From Brachionus manjavacas (lineage: Eukaryota > Rotifera > Eurotatoria > Ploima > Brachionidae), in the NCBI GenBank assembly GCA_019054805.1, contig JAHQIY010000020.1, positions 868,001-932,000 of the forward strand: 64,000 bases of DNA, given 5' to 3'. The notes beneath the pieces are model-generated. The model ran no database searches, was not told the origin of the DNA, and saw nothing but the letters and a program-made list of their open reading frames with translations. Shown in pieces: positions 1 through 12,113 of this stretch (position 1 is the first letter of the stretch; every line of letters begins with the position of its first letter). Made by a program: the position numbers and the translations under genes.

Positions 1-1710
1 GTAAGCCATCTCCGCAAGCTCGCTTTCTGTAGCTTATTATTATTATTATTAAATGAGCTTTTTCGAAGAAAATTAAAAATATTTCAAAATTTTTCAAAGA
101 TTAAGGAAAATAACGATAATTTTTGGTCCTCATACGATTAGGGTAAAAAAGTAGATATTGAGGCAATTATCCGTAAATTTGCGTAATTTTCCGTAGAATA
201 CCAAAAACAGCGTGTCAATCAATACTGTTTTCAACAAAGAGAAGGCATTGAAGTAAAGGATTTTAGTCGGTAACTTTGTACAAAATATACAAAAAATATT
301 TGAAAAAAAATACGAACCCACATATAAATATTAACGTCAATTTCAAGCTATGTCAAGAGACAAATAAATTTACAATGATCGTTTAAAATGACCCTTTTGA
401 AGTAGCCATTGAAAAAATTAAAAACAAGTCTTTATCAGTCATTCAATGCAACATACACACACAATAAAACTACTAAACAGTCAGGTGATAAGCCTAAAGT
501 AAATGCTAAAGAAATAAATTCAATATATAGGGGTGATTTTTCAATAAATTATAAGCTAAAACAAACTTGAAATTTTCGACACATACTGAATGTTATTTTA
601 TATTTTTTTAAATTTCGAAAACTCAATTTTTTGAAATTTTTTAATTTTTAAGTTCTTTTTAAACTCATAACTTTTTCATGGATAAATCAGCTCAAAAGCA
701 AGAGATTTATTTAAGACGATAGAATCAATAGATTGGTTTAGTGTCTCTTAAATTTTATAAACTTTGTATTTTTTAATTTTAATTGTCTTAGAAAACTTAC
801 GGTGATGCTTTGTTGTATTAATGATTTTAGCAACACACTGGATTTATGATTTTTATAAATTTTATTTATTATAGGATTTATTGCTTTGAAAAATTTTCCC
901 TAAATTATTCTCTAATTCTTCGTGGTATAAAATTTGATAATTAATTACTAATTATTATTAATTATTAATCAGGGTCTCATAAATTATATATAAAAAGTTT
1001 TAATTTTAATTTATTATAATATCGGTTTTTTTTTAAGCTCATTTTCTTTAATTACTTTAAGAAAAAAAGCACTTTTTAAATTTTATTTAGAGACAATTTT
1101 ATATCATGACATGTTTTTTTATTTTAAAAAGAAAAGCTTTTATCACTTTTCTAATTACACATTATTTATTATTATATTTAATTACTTTTCAATTTTTTAA
1201 AATTAAAGAATTTTACCTTAAAAATACATTTTTAGTAATTTTTTTTTAGTTTTTTAGCTATGAGTTTAAAAAAAAAGAGCTAGGAGACAATTTATTTTTC
1301 TGCAATAATGCTTAGCCTATTCTCTTTCATATAATTAGTGGTCGAAAGTTCAAGGTCTTATCATTATCCTGGAAACATGTGGTCCGCTAACAGCAACTCA
1401 GGTATTGACTCGTTATTTCTAGTTTTACAAGTCAAAAACAAGGTCTTATGGAGCAACTGATACTTTTGCGTAAAAGTTCATTAAATTCTCTACAAAATGG
1501 TCGGTGGTCGGCAGTTTTAAGATAATTCCTAATACCATCCGACCGCGGTCCGTGTTTTAGCATAAGCCGATATATCACTATTTCAAATTATAAAATAAAA
1601 GGAATAAATGTCCAACTAAAAAATTTATTTAAATTAATTTATAAATTAAGTCCTAAGCAATAACTTTAACTTAAAAAAAATGGTAAAATGGTCGTCTAAA
1701 ATTATAAAGT
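1..1710. other. Intergenic, no gene seen
   Basis: Very A/T-rich sequence with no convincing exon on either strand. Near the left edge (about 33-54) a short ATT-repeat follows a GC-richer stretch and resembles the 3' tail of a LINE, but too little is present to classify it. Positions about 1320-1580 are less A/T-rich and unique-looking but carry no open frame of note. Confidence 0.5.
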
Positions 1711-3920
1711 CTAGGCTTTCCAAAAATTCCAATCAATATCTTCTAACTTTTGACAATCTTTCAACTCGTTTCTAAATAAAGATTATTTTTTAAATTTGTA
1801 TAAATAAAATTAATAAAAAACTATCATACCCATCTAATTTCATAGACAGCATTGCTCTCGGAGGCATTTTGGGTGTATCGGCCAAATTTCTGCACAACAA
1901 CTTGGACAAAGAAAGCTTTCTCAATTCAATTATTTGAGCTGGGGTGAAAGCTGCCGGCGATTCGCTTGTCTCGTACCAAAATCTATCACCAAACTTCAAT
2001 TCACTGAACTGCAGTCCAAGCAAACAATTCAAAGTCGGCCCAACCAGAGCACCTTCTGGCTTGAATTCAGCTACCATGGCACTAAAAAGATCAATGTCTT
2101 CCACAAATTTGTACATTCTTCTAAAAAAAGCAGCAGTGTCCGCATGAATAACCAAGTTCAATTCCTCCCATGTCCTAACAGGCTTAAGTCTACAAAAATC
2201 TCTAAACTCAATGTAACCAGGCACGCCATGGTCACGTCCTCGTTGAATATTGATGGAAATCAAATCGAAGTGAAAAGGTCTACCCATGTCATCGTTAGTC
2301 TCAAACAAATGGTTGGATATTTCTTTGGTGAACCACCTGTCAACCTTCATGACCGGATCTTTGACCAAACCACGAACAATCGACTCCATGCCACCCTGAT
2401 CCGCATCATAGAACGGATTCGCTTTGAAGTAGGCATGGCGCAGCATCATTGGCATGTGTCCGCCTTTGTTAAATTCACCATCAACTCGAGAGTATTGTGT
2501 TCTAATCATGGAGTGACCAAATCTTCCGTATGATGCAGCATACTCATTTGTAACTCTGGCATCAATGTTTGCATTGTATTTGAACAAAGAGCCTGGAAGC
2601 AAATTTAGAGCAGCAGTTGTCTCGTGTCCGAGCAGAATGGGCAAATATTCGTTGTAGGTAATGTGCTGAATTTGGGCGATGACAACTCGCCTGGCCTCGT
2701 GAAACACTGTCTCATCGGACCACTGTGGGTTCAAATTGGACAGAATGTCAGCTATTCTGTTATGCTCACGAATCATGAATGTATGAAATGTCATTAGGCC
2801 TGTGTTTTGATTGCATCTGTCGTCGCCAGCTTTAAAGCAGCGTTTTTCTTTGGTAAAGTCCAGGCAATCAGATGGTCTTTCTTTGTTGTTTTTTGGCAGC
2901 AGGTTTCCAGTCGAGACCATCATTCTGCCCTTGCCCAAGCTTTTGTCCCTGAGCTTTTCGTTTTCTTCAACACTAACGCCATAAATTGAGGAACCATCCA
3001 GAAAAGCTGTCTGCATGTTTAGCTGGCCTCGCTCTGGATTTCTGCACATCGGATCAGTAAATGTGGCTGTCGATCGGGTAAATTCAATGCATTTGTGCGC
3101 CATTTGCTGAATACAATTGCAGGTAAAATTGGACGTGATCTGCACTGGCAAACACTTTGCTGTGCGTTCGCATTTTGTACAGGCTGGAATGTCTTTTTCT
3201 TCCTCAGTGGAGACTGCAAAACTAGTGATGTCATGGTTGATCCATTGTCCCCATTGCATGAAAATGTGATTCACAAATGGCTCGATTTCATACTTTTCCG
3301 AATGCAAACCACAAGTGATGTCTCTCGCGTTCGGAAGCTCGGAACCATCTAGAGACTTACGCGGCTCGCTTAGTCCGTCAGCATAGGCTGCACGTATTAA
3401 GCGCTTGTACGGAATTTGGGCTTTTCCCATCCAATTTGTTCTCAAGTTGTTGCACGAGCCGTCCAAAGTCCGATAGGGAAAGTTAGGATCACAGTTTACA
3501 GGCTTAGAAAATGGACACAAAATGGGCACTTGCATGTTTGATTTGACACTTTCTGTCGCAATTGGTGCTGGTCTGGGTATGGGACCAGGTGGTTGTGGTG
3601 GTGGTGTCGGTGTGCGGACTGGTGGAGCCATAGGCAGCGCAGACCTAGCCACTGGAACAGGTTGGGCAACTGGTGCTAAGACTGGATTTGGCTTTCTTGC
3701 TCCGATTTGGCTCAGAATTTGCTGAATTGGTGACTGCTTGGGTGTAGATGGAGGCATACGTGGTACCGAGAGTCTGGATGGAACTGACAAAGGCACAACA
3801 TTAAGGCTCTCATGGTTGTGAGCGTACACATGACACAAGAGCAGAAAAAAAAGCCTTAAAAAGTGAAATTTTCCACACAATTGATAGGAGTTATTGGAAA
3901 GTGAAAACTTACGATTTCAT
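1711..3920 (-). CDS. Secreted animal haem peroxidase (peroxinectin/chorion-peroxidase type)
   Basis: Three exons on the minus strand: 3920-3913, 3854-1830 and 1771-1711, giving 697 residues. The 8-base first exon joins through a 58-bp GT-AG intron to give MKSLFFLLLCHVYA, a clear signal peptide; without that exon the frame has no ATG start. The last exon, after a 58-bp intron, adds the family C-terminus ending ...DIDWNFWKA. Residues about 25-110 are Pro-rich and low-complexity. The haem peroxidase domain follows: QWGQWINHD carries the distal His (about residue 210), LDGSSIYG resembles the calcium/haem loop, REHNR (about 365) holds the catalytic Arg, and GRFGHS (about 450) carries the proximal His. 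All key residues are present, so it should be an active secreted peroxidase (peroxide-dependent oxidation, cross-linking or defence). The physiological substrate cannot be inferred. Exon joins are by eye. Confidence 0.93.
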
Positions 3921-4481
3921 TTTGATCAAATGAAGATTTGAATAAAAAATTTAAAATTTAGCTTTCCAAGATGCAATGCATTTAAGCATGCTTAAAACAT
4001 TTTCTTTAAGTATTACACTAAGTCAAACCTATTTTTAAAGTTTTATTATTTAATGTTGATTGTTCGAATAAAAAATGAAAAGCTTAGGATTTACTTGGTG
4101 TACAAAGGAAAGCTACATGCGTTTATGGTGGTCATGGTCTCCGTGTTGATCTTAACTTTAAACTTGATTATTTGAATTGAGCGTGTTTCAAAATTAGAAT
4201 TGGATTTTGATTTAAATTTTGAAATAAAATTTTTGAAATTTTTTTTTTTAATCAAAAAATTAGTTTGAATATTGTTGATTTGAAAATTAGAAAAAAATAA
4301 AAATAAAAATTGAAAATTGATTTATTGTTAACTATTTTTATTACCAAATTTTACAAATTTAAAGACCAATTTTTAAAACATTCAAAAAAAACATTGTTTA
4401 TAAAAACCATTTGTTGGTCTTAACAAAATAATTTAATTTTCATATAAAATTGTCATTAATTACAAAAAAAAGAGTACGAAA
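3921..4481. other. Spacer between peroxidase and innexin
   Basis: A/T-rich spacer holding the 5' flank of the minus-strand peroxidase gene and the 3' flank of the innexin gene. No exon or repeat was recognised. Confidence 0.4.
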
Positions 4482-5776
4482 TTAACTATCTTGATAAGCA
4501 TTTTGAAGTAAATGAGCATCACCATTGCAGGCATAAATTTGATTCATTTTAACATCGGTGCTTTTTTCTATAGTGACATCCTGAGAATCAGTACTGTGGA
4601 TGGCGAAGCGGGGATACTTTTTGAAATTGTCCCACAGCGCACTGACCAATTCGCCGACCACAATATCGTTGGTGTTCTTTTTGACAATTCTGAGCAAAAA
4701 GACGCCATCGTGTCTGAGATACTCGTACAAAAAGGCGTCCAAGACCTTGGACTCGTTGAGAGTGGAATTGGACAAGTAGCCGATGCGTTCTTGTACTTTG
4801 AGGTAGCGTTTGACAAAGGACAAGCGGGATGAGCTGGTGAACGAGAATAGCCAGACTAGGAAAGAGTAGGCGGAGAATGTGGCGACCAGAAAGAGCCAAA
4901 ACCAGATGAAAATGAAAATTTTCTCATTGAACAAATTGATGGGCAACGTGCACTGAATTGTGTGTCGCTGGTTGTTTTCGCCAAGAGTGCGAATCGCAAA
5001 GTCGCAGAGAGTGACGCGCGGAAACCTTGACGATTCCCAAAAGTCCTTTCCATTGATCAAATCTCTGATCACTTCAAAGCCATAGATGTTGAAGCGAGGA
5101 CCCATGAACGCATTCAAGAGAAAAACTGTCCACAAACGTTGGCCAAGTAGAGTACTTTGACGAGCATGTACAAAGCACTTATGTAACAACCGGACTTGTT
5201 TCTAGGCAGCAGACATCTGGTGACTCTTCGCCTCAACTGGCCCAAACACGACTGATCATAATAGTCTCTGTGATAGTCAATGGCTCTGTCGATCAGCTTG
5301 ACAGCATTTCTCATTGTTTTGTCTCTTGACTCACTCGAACAAGCGTCCATGCTCGAGATTATTTTCATCACTGACTTCGAGTCGAGTCCACTTGGCTTGG
5401 CCAACAAGTGCCATATGGCAAATGGCGAATAGAAGAAAAAAGCCATTAGCGCCAAAATGAACGGAACCCATTGATAGTAGTTGATTCGAAATTGACGATA
5501 CTCGTTTGGCGTGGGCAGTGTGTCGTCGCTGGCCACAAAGTAGGTGTTCGAAATCCAGCAAATGTAGTTGGTGTAGGTTACCATAGCGCCTGTAAAGTGA
5601 GCTGGGGCCCAACATGCGATTGGCGAGCCCACAAATTGAGATGAGCCCACCAAAATGCAGAACAAAATCAGCACTGCCACTGTGTACCGATGGTTTAGCC
5701 TGTCGGCAAAGTCATCGTCCTGGATTTTGTTCGATGAGTAAACTTTTTTGAATACGTCTATGAATTGCCAGACCAT
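4482..5776 (-). CDS. Innexin gap-junction protein, frame broken by one base
   Basis: Two overlapping minus-strand frames, 5776-5114 and 5189-4482, together make one innexin of about 430 residues. The first gives the cytoplasmic N-terminus (DDDFADRLNHRYT), TM1, the first extracellular loop with its cysteines (ACWAP...NYICW), TM2 (YYQWVPFILALMAFFFY) and the start of TM3 (VKVLYLANVCGQ). The second continues with LLNAFMG, the second loop cysteines (VTLCDF...IQCTLPINLFNEK), TM4 and the C-terminal tail. The break is at a run of five T (minus strand; 5121-5125). The family pattern expects GQFFLLN, which needs one more base in the run. Everything else is intact, so this is either a sequencing or assembly error in a homopolymer, or a recent pseudogene. 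Innexins form the gap-junction channels of invertebrates. The start ATG at 5776 gives a normal innexin N-terminus. Confidence 0.9.
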
Positions 5777-6927
5777 GTTTTAGGTTTAAAACATAATTTT
5801 CTTTCCAGTTAGTTTTTTTTTTAGTTAAGCTTGTTTTAAAATTTCGCTCAAATTTATTTCAAAACGATTAATTCAGAATGTTTTGAATCAAAGGGTTTAT
5901 ACTAGAGCCAATTTATTTTTTAAGTCTGTGCTTTTTTTTAAAGTTAAACGCAGTCTCATTTATTTTTAACCAACTCCACTTTATTACCAATATTTCAATT
6001 TTTAATTAACAAAAAAAAACAAATGATGAATTTTCAAGTTATGTGAATTTTTCATTTTAACTTAACAAAAAAAATTATAAAATAAAATATAAGAAGTGTT
6101 AATCGGTCTTTTATGGCAAGGGCACTGGCCTGTTGATTTTCCTTGAAAATTGGAATCAATTGATGCATTTAAAGCTTCTGCAAATACTGCGCAATTTCCT
6201 GAATGACAATCATAAAAATAAAATTTGCTTCAATATCCAGAACAAAATAGTATAATTCCCTTCTTTAAATTGCTTCAGAAGGACAAGTAAATTTTGTGAC
6301 CTACTGAGCTTAGTAGAAGTTGGTGATAAATTCAAATATCTTTAAACTTGAAAAAGTTTTGTTTATTTTTTTTTCATTAGTTTAATTTTTATTCTAATAA
6401 TAGGTAAAAAATGTTACATCAAATTTTTATTATAAAAAATAAAATTAATATGAATTTATTAAAATAAAGATAATTCAATTAATTATTAACTTCAATCGGT
6501 CACCTTTTTTTACTTTTTTTTACTAATTTTGAAGGTAAATTTTATGATCCAAAAACTTTAATTAAATTTAGCAAAAATTTTAAAAGCACAAATTGTTGAG
6601 ACATATAATCATTTCCATTAAAAAGAACTACTTGGACCACTTTTTTTAATTTTTTTAACCATGAAATTAATTTTTTAATCAAAGAATAATTTGGTGTTCA
6701 AATTTTTAATTTTCTTACCAAATTACCAAATTATCAAATCATGTGATCAATAGCTACGAAATTTACCCGACAAGTTATGTCATCTTCTTCTTGATTTTTA
6801 ATTATTTTTAAATTTATATTATATTCGTAATTTTATAATAAATAGTTATTGATAATTGTTTACAAGCTTTATTTAGTAATTACTAAATAAGAATTTAAAA
6901 AATCCTAGACCTTCTTTTGTTAAAATA
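5777..6927. other. Intergenic, no gene seen
   Basis: Low-complexity A/T-rich DNA upstream of the innexin. No exon recognised on either strand. Confidence 0.4.
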
Positions 6928-7062
6928 CAGTAGTGATTTGATTTTTGTGTTTTTACGAAAATTTACGTAAATTTACTTAATTAAAATATGGTAAAATTAC
7001 GTAACATAAAAAGAAAAATTTTAAGATAACATAAATTTACCTAAAAACACAAATCACTACTG
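6928..7062. mobile_element. Tc1/mariner-like MITE (135 bp)
   Basis: The ends CAGTAGTGATTTG and CAAATCACTACTG are perfect inverted repeats flanked on both sides by TA (6926-6927 and 7063-7064), the target duplication of the Tc1/mariner superfamily. The termini also begin CAGT, common in that group. The interior is A/T-rich, partly self-complementary and has no coding capacity, so it would depend on a transposase elsewhere. Confidence 0.7.
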
Positions 7063-7064
7063 TA

Positions 7065-8239
7065 GCTTCTAGCATTTTGACCAATTTCCATCTCAAATTT
7101 ACCTTTAATTTCACATTAAAAATTCTAAAATCTTTATTTCGTCAATATTTCATAAAAATAGTCAAAATTTAGGTATTTTTAATTTAGGTAAGATTAAATA
7201 AATTTGCCAAAAAATTATATCTCTGATTCCTAATTAATCGATGCAAATTTCAATAATATACAGGAAATCTATAATTATTTACTTAAGCATTAAAAAAACC
7301 GAAAATTTACTGGCATTAAATTGCAATGATTTTAAAATATTGTAAAGGTAGAAAAAAACAGAAATCTGTTTTTAATTAAACTGAATTTACAAAAAGAAAT
7401 TTTGTTTAATTTATTTTGAAATACACAAAAAATTGTTTATTTTTAAAGAAATGGACAAATAGATATTTTCAAGGAAAAATTGGATCCAGTTTGACTGTTC
7501 TTCAGAATAGTTTCTGTCTTGGATAAAATTCCAGTAGCCTTAAATCGGGTAAAATTTGCGGCATGAACAAGTATTTAATAGAGAAAATAAGAATAAGAAA
7601 TTTAATATTTCCAAAATTTGAATTGAGCTATTTTTATTAGGATATAAAAAATGTAATATTTATTTAATATTAATTCATATATTTATTTTTCATTCAATTC
7701 GAATCACAATGCTAATTTTAGTTTATTATTTTAATTCAAGATTCATTTGCTCAAAATGATCAAATATTTTTTATTAAAATAATCTAAAAATAATACCGAT
7801 TTTTTTAGCAAACTTAAAAAAAAATTTTTGTTTTTGTTCAAAGATAAATATTTGGTGATATTTTTATGAAGAGATCTAGATGATCTTCATTCTTTCCCTT
7901 CTAAAAAAAGAGAGGAAGTCTTCCTCTATTTCTTTTTAGATCGGAACAGATTTAGCTTTCAATAGACGATTTAATTATTTTAATCTAATAGCCATTCTAA
8001 CTCCATGCTAGCATATAAACTCTTTTAGAAAACAAAGGAAAGTGTATTTAGCCTTTTGCCAGTCTTTGCAGTTCTCTTTATCAAGGCACCTTGATTAAAA
8101 GATACTAAATGGATGAAAAACTCTATCTTTATCAGTAATGCCTAAAATAAGAACAATTAAATCCTTGCCGAACTAATTCAAAAGAAGCATGAGCAGATTT
8201 CGTAATATTATTCAATAATAATTTTTTTCAATGTAATTA
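7065..8239. other. Intergenic, no gene seen
   Basis: A/T-rich DNA without a recognised exon. A short inverted pair around 7900-7930 (aagagaggaagtcttcctct) is a small hairpin only. Confidence 0.35.
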
Positions 8240-8540
8240 TTTGAATGTAACATTGTAGGATCCTTTGCATTTTTTTTCAGAAAATTAACAAATATTTTCG
8301 CTCTGACGATTTCATCAGATATTACGTCATTTAAATCTTTGGCATTTTCATCAATACCTCATTTCACTTCTGAATTAAGGTCATTTTCAGCTACATTTAA
8401 AAATACTGTCATCTTCTTGTTATGACAATGACAGAGTAGGTACATTTTTGAACCTTCAGCTGAATCATATTTGGTGCATTTTGACTATTCTTTTTGCAAA
8501 TTGGACATTGTTAAAACTCTGAATGATTTTTTCTTGCCTT
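8240..8540 (-). pseudogene. Degenerate coding remnant, probably transposon-derived
   Basis: Read on the minus strand, about 8520-8270 yields a protein-like stretch (CTKYDSAEGSKMYLLCHCHN ... then VAENDLN ... ISDEIVRAKIFVNFL) interrupted by in-frame stops. Codon composition is less A/T-rich than the surroundings and Cys/His residues are clustered. No intact frame, start or splice pattern exists. It is probably a decayed transposase or zinc-finger fragment; the family is not recognised. Confidence 0.3.
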
Positions 8541-8660
8541 CTTGTAATTTAATTAAGTCAACACTAATACAAATAGATATCCTTAGTTAATTTTTAATTT
8601 TCTATTACTAGTTAGAGCTATTAAAATTTAAAATGTCAAATTAAAATAAAAAATACATTC

Positions 8661-9013
8661 TGACTTTTGGGTCTTGTCACTCCTGCGGACAATTGGCCAG
8701 GTCAATCAATAAAAATGAAATTGATGTCTTTCAAATTCAAGTATTTTTGTTAAACTTGGCACTGAAGTTGATAAAGAAGAGGATGAAGAAAATAATCTGT
8801 CAACCAAACCAACTGAAGTGATTTTAACAATAAAAGATATAATTATAATAAATAAGAAACAGAAAAATTTAAAGTAATAATCATTGCTTAAATTGACTAG
8901 AAAAATTAATTTTAAATAAATTAACTAATTGATATTTTAATCTTGGTTATCAATTTCATTTTCATCGATTAACCTGGCCAATTGTCCGTACTTATGACAA
9001 GATCCTGACTTTT
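8661..9013. mobile_element. hAT-like MITE (337 bp) with 8-bp target duplication
   Basis: Inverted termini starting GGGTCTTGTCA (8669) and GGATCTTGTCA (read inward from 9005) extend about 60 bp, sharing the block CGGACAATTGGCCAGG. They are flanked by a perfect 8-bp direct repeat TGACTTTT (8661-8668, 9006-9013). An 8-bp duplication is the hAT-superfamily signature. The interior has no transposase frame. Confidence 0.75.
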
Positions 9014-10121
9014 AAACAACTCTGAAATTTAATACCCGACTCCATTTTGTAATTGCTACCTTACTATTTCTTCTTTCTTTCTTGATTTGCTCAATACTTA
9101 AACATGATGCACCTGCTTTCATTAATTTTCTTTTATATTATATTTTAACTTTTATTACTTTTATTTTATTTTTGCTTCATAATTTTTATTTTTATTTTTT
9201 AATCTAGGTCCAGATAAACAAATAAATAAATAAAAAATAATCAATTATAAAATCGACTTTATGAGTTTGGTGAGGGATATGTTAGGGCAGAATTGAGTTC
9301 CATTGGACATCAGACTGATGGAAGAATAAAGAGAAGGTTTCAAATAAAGATCCATCCATCTCCATTGAGTAATTACTACCTAACAATTTTTTTATTTTTA
9401 AAGAAATATGAAATTTTAGTACAATTTTCAGTAAAATGCACACCATCAAAAAACATTTTGTTATAATAGTTTTAAAGTTTATTTTCCGGGTATGTTAGGA
9501 TCAGGTGGTTCGCGGTTATAACACAAAATAATAAAGAAAGATAATTAAATAATAACTTTATTAATGACGACTTCTAGTCCGGAAAATTAAGGAAGAAAAA
9601 AGTAAAAAGAAAGAAAAGAAATAATAACATTATTAAGCTTGAAATAATAATCTCTTCTCTGTATCGTTATTTTTTTATGTCCAATATTTTACACAGCGTT
9701 AAATACTAACGACTTGCTAAACGCATGAAATCATAAAATTGCACTGTGAAACTATAGATATTTAAATTGGCTAGAGTCGGCGTTGAAGTTATTCAGAGAA
9801 CTTCAACAATCTAGTTAAAAAAATTGCGTAGTTTATGCAGAGCTCAGAATTCGTACTGTTTGCAGACTCACTTTTGTACAATTTGGAATAAAATTTTAAA
9901 CTTTTTCATTTTTTGTACTAAAATTCTTCTCTGAGCAAACTTGAGAATTAAATATTAGATTTAAGAAGTGCTGGAATGGTTGCAGCGGACCTCTCTTCTA
10001 TAACGACGAGCTGTATCTGTAATTCGTTCTGTCAAAAAAAAGGAAACAAAAAAACACAACAATTTGAAATTGATATTTTATTTATTTTTTTTTTTATTTT
10101 TCTATTTATTTACTGGACGCC
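9014..10121. other. Intergenic; no gene, one small hairpin
   Basis: No exon found. Around 9782-9807 GTTGAAGTT and AACTTCAAC form a perfect 9-bp inverted pair with an 8-nt loop. Scattered GC-richer patches (for example 9480-9520, 9970-10020) may be old repeats. Confidence 0.35.
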
Positions 10122-11308
10122 TTACAGGGGTTATTACTAAAACACGGACCTCCAGTTTTTAAATAAAACACGGACCCATACTTATCTCTCCCATTAATAC
10201 TATGCCATTTATCCCCCACCATTTTTCTTGTACAAAATTTTACCAGCTTTCACGCAAGACCAAAATCTAAGCTCTAGCTTTATCGATTCGCCTTTCTTTT
10301 AATTCTGAGTCACATAAAGAGAGTTTTAAAAAATTTATTTTGTTTTTTATTTTAAATTTTTAAATATTAATATTTTAATTTTCTAACTTATAAATTGAAG
10401 TAATATTTTTTTCTGTGTTTGTTTTCTCCATTTCAGGCCATTTTTAAAAAAATTTCCATAACTTTCTTTCTTATTCAAGTTTGTTCTTAACATACTCCAT
10501 ACATTTGCTTTAACTTCGGATTTTTTGTATTTAATTTTTGGATCAACAAGTGAAAGAGAGAAAAGCCTTATTGCAAGCAACAGCAAAATAGAATATATTG
10601 AAAAACTTGACTTGATTTCCAAATATTTTGAAACACTCAAAGGAAAATAAAATATAAAAAGTTTTTCAGATTGGTTCCTGGAGCATAAAGCCCGAAAGAT
10701 TTTTGATTTTTTTGTGAGACCAAATTTAAAATACAAAGCAAAGCTAAATAGGTATTATACGACCAATGTTATAGAGGGATTTAACAATTCAATAAAAGGA
10801 AGAATCCCGAAATCAAAAAATAATCTGATTGAGATATTCAGCTTTTTTGAAGAGATGGCAAATGGTCAAATAAACTCATCTAAATTAGCAATGATTCAAT
10901 CTGGTGACCATGAAGTTTCAAAGTGGTACAAAAAATCCGAAGTTAAAGCAAATGTATGGAGTATGTTAAGAACAAACTTGAATAAGAAAGAAAGTTATGG
11001 AAATTTTTTTAAAAATGGCCTGAAATGGAGAAAACAAACACAGAAAAAAATATTACTTCAATTTATAAGTTAGAAAATTAAAATATTAATATTTAAAAAT
11101 TTAAAATAAAAAACAAAATAAATTTTTTAAAACTCTCTTTATGTGACTCAGAATTAAAAGAAAGGCGAATCGATAAAGCTAGAGCTTAGATTTTGGTCTT
11201 GCGTGAAAGCTGGTAAAATTTTGTACAAGAAAAATGGTGGGGGATAAATGGTATAGTATTAATGGAAGAGATAAGTATGGGTCTGTGTTTTAGTAATAAC
11301 CCTTACAG
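10122..11308. mobile_element. Mutator-like foldback transposon with ~380-400 bp inverted repeats
   Basis: Element 10128-11302 begins GGGTTATTACTAAAACAC and ends with its complement, flanked by the direct repeat TTACAG (10122-10127, 11303-11308). The arms 10128-10529 and 10927-11302 are near-identical inverted copies; the left has an extra ~26-bp duplication near its tip containing AAAACACGGACC. The right arm includes the last codons and stop of a transposase fragment, so the same peptide tail is encoded again by the left arm on the other strand. The central 397 bp is unique. The short duplication is less than the 9 bp usual for Mutator elements, so superfamily assignment rests on the transposase fragment. 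Confidence 0.75.
10714..11073 (+). pseudogene. Transposase C-terminal fragment (MULE-like)
   Basis: An open stretch of about 120 codons without a proper ATG start (it opens with GTG). The segment YYTTNVIEGFNNSIKGRIPK resembles the region of Mutator-like transposases where a conserved TNN-x-EG motif precedes the C-terminus. An upstream in-frame stop (about 10650) and absence of the DDE core show it is a remnant inside a non-autonomous element. The last 47 codons lie within the right inverted repeat and recur on the minus strand at 10529-10383. Confidence 0.55.
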
Positions 11309-12113
11309 TAAAAAAAAATATTGAAAAAAAATAAAACAATTAAGTTTAAGACAAAAGAAGAGCAGCATCAAATAATTTTAATTTAAATGTTAATATTTTT
11401 AACTTTCTTTTAATTTCAATAATTATTATTCAATTTTTTTCATTTTTTTCCTCATTTTTTTTATGATAAATTTCTTCAACCGAATAACCGAATCGATCCA
11501 GGAGGCAATCAAGTCGAGTTAGAAGATGAATTGGCAAATTCAAGTGAGTTCAGCCAACGTTGGATGCTTTTGGTAAATTTTGTCCTTTTTTTTATGTAAA
11601 AATTATTTTTAAGAGAGAAAAAAATGGACTTTATTTTATAAGAATTTTTTTCATCATCGCCAAATCTGGCGTAATTTTTGAATTAAATGGAAAAATTTCA
11701 CATTGCCGTTTCTATTTTTCTTAAAATTTTATTTAAACTTATTTGACCTTTTTTTTTCTTTTCAACTTTCTTTTATTTTTTTATTCTGAAGGAGCACTAG
11801 CTCGACCCATTTAAACAAATAAATAAACACCAACAAAAAACAACAACTTTATTTTTCTTTCTTTGTAAATGTTAAGAAAGTTTTGTCACGAAAATTTGAA
11901 ATGAAACATTAATTTATTTCAAATTATGATTCAATTGTAAAAAATAAAATAAAAAAGAAAACATTTTTATTTATAGACGAAAATAAGCATAAAACCATAA
12001 ATCTCATTCATCGATTGAAATCGTCTCGAATAAACACAACCAAAAGACCGACCTAAAAACAACAACAACAACAACAACAAAATTTAGTCCGCAAATGAGA
12101 GATTAAAGGCAAA
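11309..12113. promoter_or_regulatory. 5' flank / probable promoter and leader of SNX27
   Basis: Mostly A/T-rich. About 11478-11570 is less A/T-rich and could be a non-coding 5' exon, ending near AAATTCAA|GTGAGT, which resembles a donor site. At 11650-11680 sits one copy of a hairpin (CGCCAAATCTGGCG) followed by TAATTTTTGAATTAAA, shared with other dispersed repeats here. Just before the start codon is a (CAA)n run at about 12058-12080. No TATA box was assigned. Confidence 0.35.

Noticed and set aside
1934..2533. 199-codon plus-strand frame inside the peroxidase gene
   Set aside because: It is antisense to a fully conserved haem-peroxidase domain and has no family pattern of its own.
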